From Dehalococcoidia bacterium (GTDB lineage: Bacteria; Chloroflexota; Dehalococcoidia; UBA2979), in NCBI GenBank assembly GCA_030745285.1, contig JASLOV010000102.1, positions 1-7,195 on the forward strand: DNA of 7,195 nt. The letters are read 5' to 3'. A program made the position numbers and the translations under genes. The notes below the pieces were generated by a model. The model was not told the DNA's origin and searched no databases. It was given only the letters and a program-made list of their open reading frames with translations. Positions 5,580 through 7,195 of this stretch are shown in pieces. Numbering within the stretch: position 1 is the first letter of the stretch; each line of letters opens with the position of its first letter.

Positions 5580-6412
5580 TCACACCGTCGCCGCCGTGGC
5601 AAACATCAAGCCACGCGCCAGCACTTCGCCCGCCAGCAGGCCGCCGACGGCGATGTACAGCAGCCTCGTGGCGGACATCATGCCGCGCACCGTGGCGGCT
5701 CTCCATGCCAGCAGCGCCAGCAGGAGCGGGAAGGCCAGCCCGACGCCGACGCGCAGCAGAAGGCGGGGTTGCGGCCGAGCGTGATGCCGAAGGCGGCATC
5801 CGTCAGCGGCGCCTGGCGCACCGGCAGGACGGCCCCCGCCAGTACGAACACGCCCTGCGCGACGAGGGCGACGAGCACGGCGAGCGCCATCTGCTCCATC
5901 GGCTCCTTCGGCAGGCCGGAGTTCGTCAGGTACCAGTGGCCCCAGGTCATGGCCACCACCGCGCCGCCCAGTGCCAGCGCGGCGATCAGCATGCTGGCGA
6001 GCGCGCCGGAGTATGACCAGGTGGGGCCGGCGATGACGGCCGCGATCGTCGCCAATGCGGCGACGCCGGCCGCGGATCCGGCCGACGCGAACAGCAGCGT
6101 CGCCCGCCGCTGCTCGCGGAACAACGCCGCGAGGTGGGAGAGCGCGAGCGCGGTGAGCAACGCCAGCGACCAGCCCGCCGCCGGCAACCAGCCGCGGTCC
6201 AGCGTGTAGCCATCGATCTCGCGCTCCGGGCCGAGCGCGCTGTACGTCCAGAGCGCCAGCAGGGCGGTGGAGACGATTACGACCGCGGAGGTCTTCACGT
6301 AGCCGCGCGTCACCTGGCCGCGACCGTCGAAGACCGCGACGAAGGCGAACGAGCCGGCGGCGAGCTCCACCAGCAGGATCAGCAGTGTGTACGGCAGCGA
6401 CGCGACGTTCAT
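5580..6412 (-). pseudogene. Eight-helix membrane protein gene with an apparent one-base frameshift
   Basis: I do not recognise a named family. From ATG 6412 the frame gives six hydrophobic segments (about 6-28, 41-61, 80-97, 104-128, 134-160, 172-197), then loses its character after GRNPAF (213-218) and ends at 5678. The next frame from 5759 to the TGA at 5580 continues as two convincing helices (LLRVGVGLAFPLLLALLAW and LLYIAVGGLLAGEVLARGLMF). Restoring one C at 5759-5760 (GCC-TTc-CTG-CTG) joins them into a protein of about 277 residues with eight helices. A GHWYLTNSGLP motif (158-168) lies after helix 5. Eight helices recall NrfD/DmsC-type quinone-interacting subunits, but no partner subunit is nearby and I give that low weight. 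The cause may be true mutation or a sequencing error. Confidence 0.75.
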
Positions 6413-6420
6413 AGCCGCGC

Positions 6421-6426
6421 ATCGTA
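6421..6426 (-). promoter_or_regulatory. -10 element close to the membrane protein start
   Basis: TACGAT (6426-6421 on the minus strand) ends 8 bases before ATG 6412. Transcription would start within about 2 bases of the ATG, and there is no Shine-Dalgarno, so the message may be leaderless or nearly so. The -35 region is weak (TGGCCC at 17 bases). Confidence 0.4.
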
Positions 6427-6450
6427 GGGCACGGCTCCGGCCCGGGCCAC

Positions 6451-6467
6451 GCCCGGCGCCGCCGGGC
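6451..6467 (-). terminator. Perfect GC hairpin downstream of the VOC gene
   Basis: GCCCGGC (6451-6457) pairs perfectly with GCCGGGC (6461-6467) around a 3-base loop, 15 bases after the VOC stop codon at 6483. It sits between that gene and the next minus-strand promoter. A 10-base palindrome GGCCCGGGCC (6439-6448) follows instead of a T-run, so any termination would not be the classical intrinsic kind. Confidence 0.4.
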
Positions 6468-6482
6468 GAGCGTTGCGCGGGG

Positions 6483-6908
6483 CTACGGGGAGCGATCGCC
6501 CAGTTCAGCCTCGGTGATGCCCAGCTGCACGGCCTGGAGCGGGTTGCCGGCCGGGTCCTGAAAGGCCATGACGACGCCGCCGGGAATGTCGTGAAAATCG
6601 CGCAGGACGGGCGCGCCGGCCGCCTCCAGCGCGGCCTTCACCGCAGAGATGTCGCTGACGCGGAAGGACGGCATCCAGCGCTCGACGGAGGCCGGCCGCT
6701 GGTGAATGCCGAGCGAGATCCCGCCGAGGCGCACCTGCGACCACTCGTCGTGCGCGCTCTCCACCGTGGCGCCCAGCACCTCGCTGTAGAAACGCACGAC
6801 CTCCGCGACGTCGTCCGCCGCCGTCTGCAACATGTCGATCAGGCCGATCTCGGCCCCCGGCCCCGTCCCCCGTTCGGCCTCGCGCTCAGCCCCTCGCTCG
6901 ATGGCCAC
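6483..6908 (-). CDS. VOC family protein (glyoxalase/bleomycin-resistance fold)
   Basis: Small cytoplasmic protein of 141 residues with one vicinal-oxygen-chelate domain. The fold is seen in GLIDMLQTAADDVAEVVRFYSEVLG (22-46; first strand plus the FYxxvLG helix), GISLGIHQR (63-71), MPSFRVSDISAVKAALEAAGAP (79-100; second module) and the closing FQDPAGNPLQAVQ (116-128). VOC proteins include metal-dependent lyases, dioxygenases and drug-binding resistance proteins. H69 is a candidate ligand, but too few conserved ligands are evident to name an activity. The first 20 residues are charged and outside the domain. GTG 6908 is chosen as start for the strong GGGGGAGGTG just upstream. It is transcribed alone and divergently from the DinB-like gene. 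Confidence 0.85.
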   Translation of the reverse strand: MAIERGAEREAERGTGPGAEIGLIDMLQTAADDVAEVVRFYSEVLGATVESAHDEWSQVRLGGISLGIHQRPASVERWMPSFRVSDISAVKAALEAAGAPVLRDFHDIPGGVVMAFQDPAGNPLQAVQLGITEAELGDRSP

Positions 6909-6953
6909 CCCGCACCTCCCCCTGCCCGCCTCGACCTGCTTGGATGTGCGCCG

Positions 6954-6983
6954 ATCGTAGAGCGGCCGGGAGCGGATTGACAG
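6954..6983 (-). promoter_or_regulatory. Predicted promoter of the VOC gene
   Basis: On the minus strand, -10 TACGAT (6959-6954) lies 18 bases from CTGTCA (6983-6978, 4/6 to the -35 consensus). Transcription would start near 6947, giving a leader of about 39 bases with a good ribosome-binding site. The -35 hexamer overlaps, on the other strand, the TTGACA of the divergent DinB-like gene. Confidence 0.45.
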
Positions 6984-7006
6984 CCTGCCGGCGCGGCCCG
7001 GACGAT
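6977..7006 (+). promoter_or_regulatory. Leaderless promoter of the DinB-like gene
   Basis: A perfect -35 TTGACA (6977-6982) is followed after 18 bases by GACGAT (7001-7006), and the GTG at 7013 lies 6 bases further on, where the first transcribed base is expected. No Shine-Dalgarno precedes that GTG. Spacing and sequence nearly duplicate the promoter of the Fur-family gene at 2615-2586. Confidence 0.55.
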
Positions 7007-7012
7007 GCGTGC

Positions 7013-7195
7013 GTGCAGCACGTGAGCGGCCACTACGGCTCCAGCAATCGCTACCTGATCAAGGCGCTCCGTGAGGTCGGCCGCCGCATCGAGGGCATCG
7101 TCGTCGGGCTGGAGGAGGCGCAGCTCGCCTGGCGCCCGGCCGAGGGCGAGTGGTGCGCGACCGAGCTGATCGGCTTCCTGCGCGACAGCGAGCGC
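7013..7195 (+). CDS. DinB-like protein, N-terminal part (cut by window end)
   Basis: Open frame running off the right edge, with 61 codons visible. The segment LIKALREVGRRIEGIVVGLEEAQLAWRPAEGEWCATELIGFLRDSER has the DinB-superfamily pattern: a first helix, the W-RP---EW-A-E-I turn, and the start of the second helix ending in DSER, where relatives usually read H-x-x-D-x-E. DinB-like proteins are four-helix bundles, often metal-binding; many are thiol transferases or have no known role. The usual His of the metal site (HLxDxE) appears as F in GFLRDSER. The start is GTG 7013 on promoter geometry; GTG 7022 is the alternative, in frame and 3 codons shorter. Catalytic residues further on are not visible. 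Confidence 0.75.
   Translation, partial: MQHVSGHYGSSNRYLIKALREVGRRIEGIVVGLEEAQLAWRPAEGEWCATELIGFLRDSER

Noticed and set aside
5756..5764. Programmed -1 frameshift in the membrane gene
   Set aside because: There is no canonical slippery heptamer and no clear downstream stem or pseudoknot was seen. A one-base deletion or base-call error is simpler.

Overview
This is a GC-rich bacterial window (about 70% G+C by eye) with ordinary chromosomal gene content. GTG starts are frequent and at least two genes look leaderless. The mix of a cluster A-I metal ABC transporter, a Fur-family regulator, an ECF sigma/RskA-type anti-sigma pair and VOC and DinB-like proteins suits a high-GC Chloroflexota or actinobacterial lineage. 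That placement is inference; no RNA marker gene is present.

Region 1 (1-2579, minus strand) is a zinc or manganese uptake locus. Transcription runs from a Fur-family regulator (2579 to 2124), to a metal-binding lipoprotein (2008 to 1046), to the transporter ATPase (919 to 65). The permease expected next would lie beyond the left edge. A 13-bp perfect palindrome lies just downstream of the predicted lipoprotein promoter and looks like the operator of the neighbouring Fur-type repressor. Five tandem copies of a 15-bp unit occupy bases 1-74 at the ATPase stop codon, where the next gene's start is expected.

Region 2 (2705-3949, plus strand) holds an AI-2E family membrane transporter divergent from the regulator. 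It converges on the anti-sigma gene at 4010.

Region 3 (4010-6908, minus strand) holds, in transcription order, a VOC/glyoxalase-fold protein, an eight-helix membrane protein whose reading frame is broken by an apparent one-base deletion near 5760, an ECF sigma factor, and its RskA-like membrane anti-sigma factor. The last two are only 4 bases apart and are probably translated together.

Region 4 (7013-7195, plus strand) is the N-terminus of a DinB-like protein cut by the window edge.

No RNA genes, CRISPR arrays or insertion sequences were seen, and no gene-free stretch exceeds 300 bases. I found no wholly new system. The most informative signals are the candidate Zur-type operator, two leaderless promoters with the same geometry, the broken membrane gene, the start-codon-bearing tandem repeat, and an apparently missing metal ligand in the binding protein.
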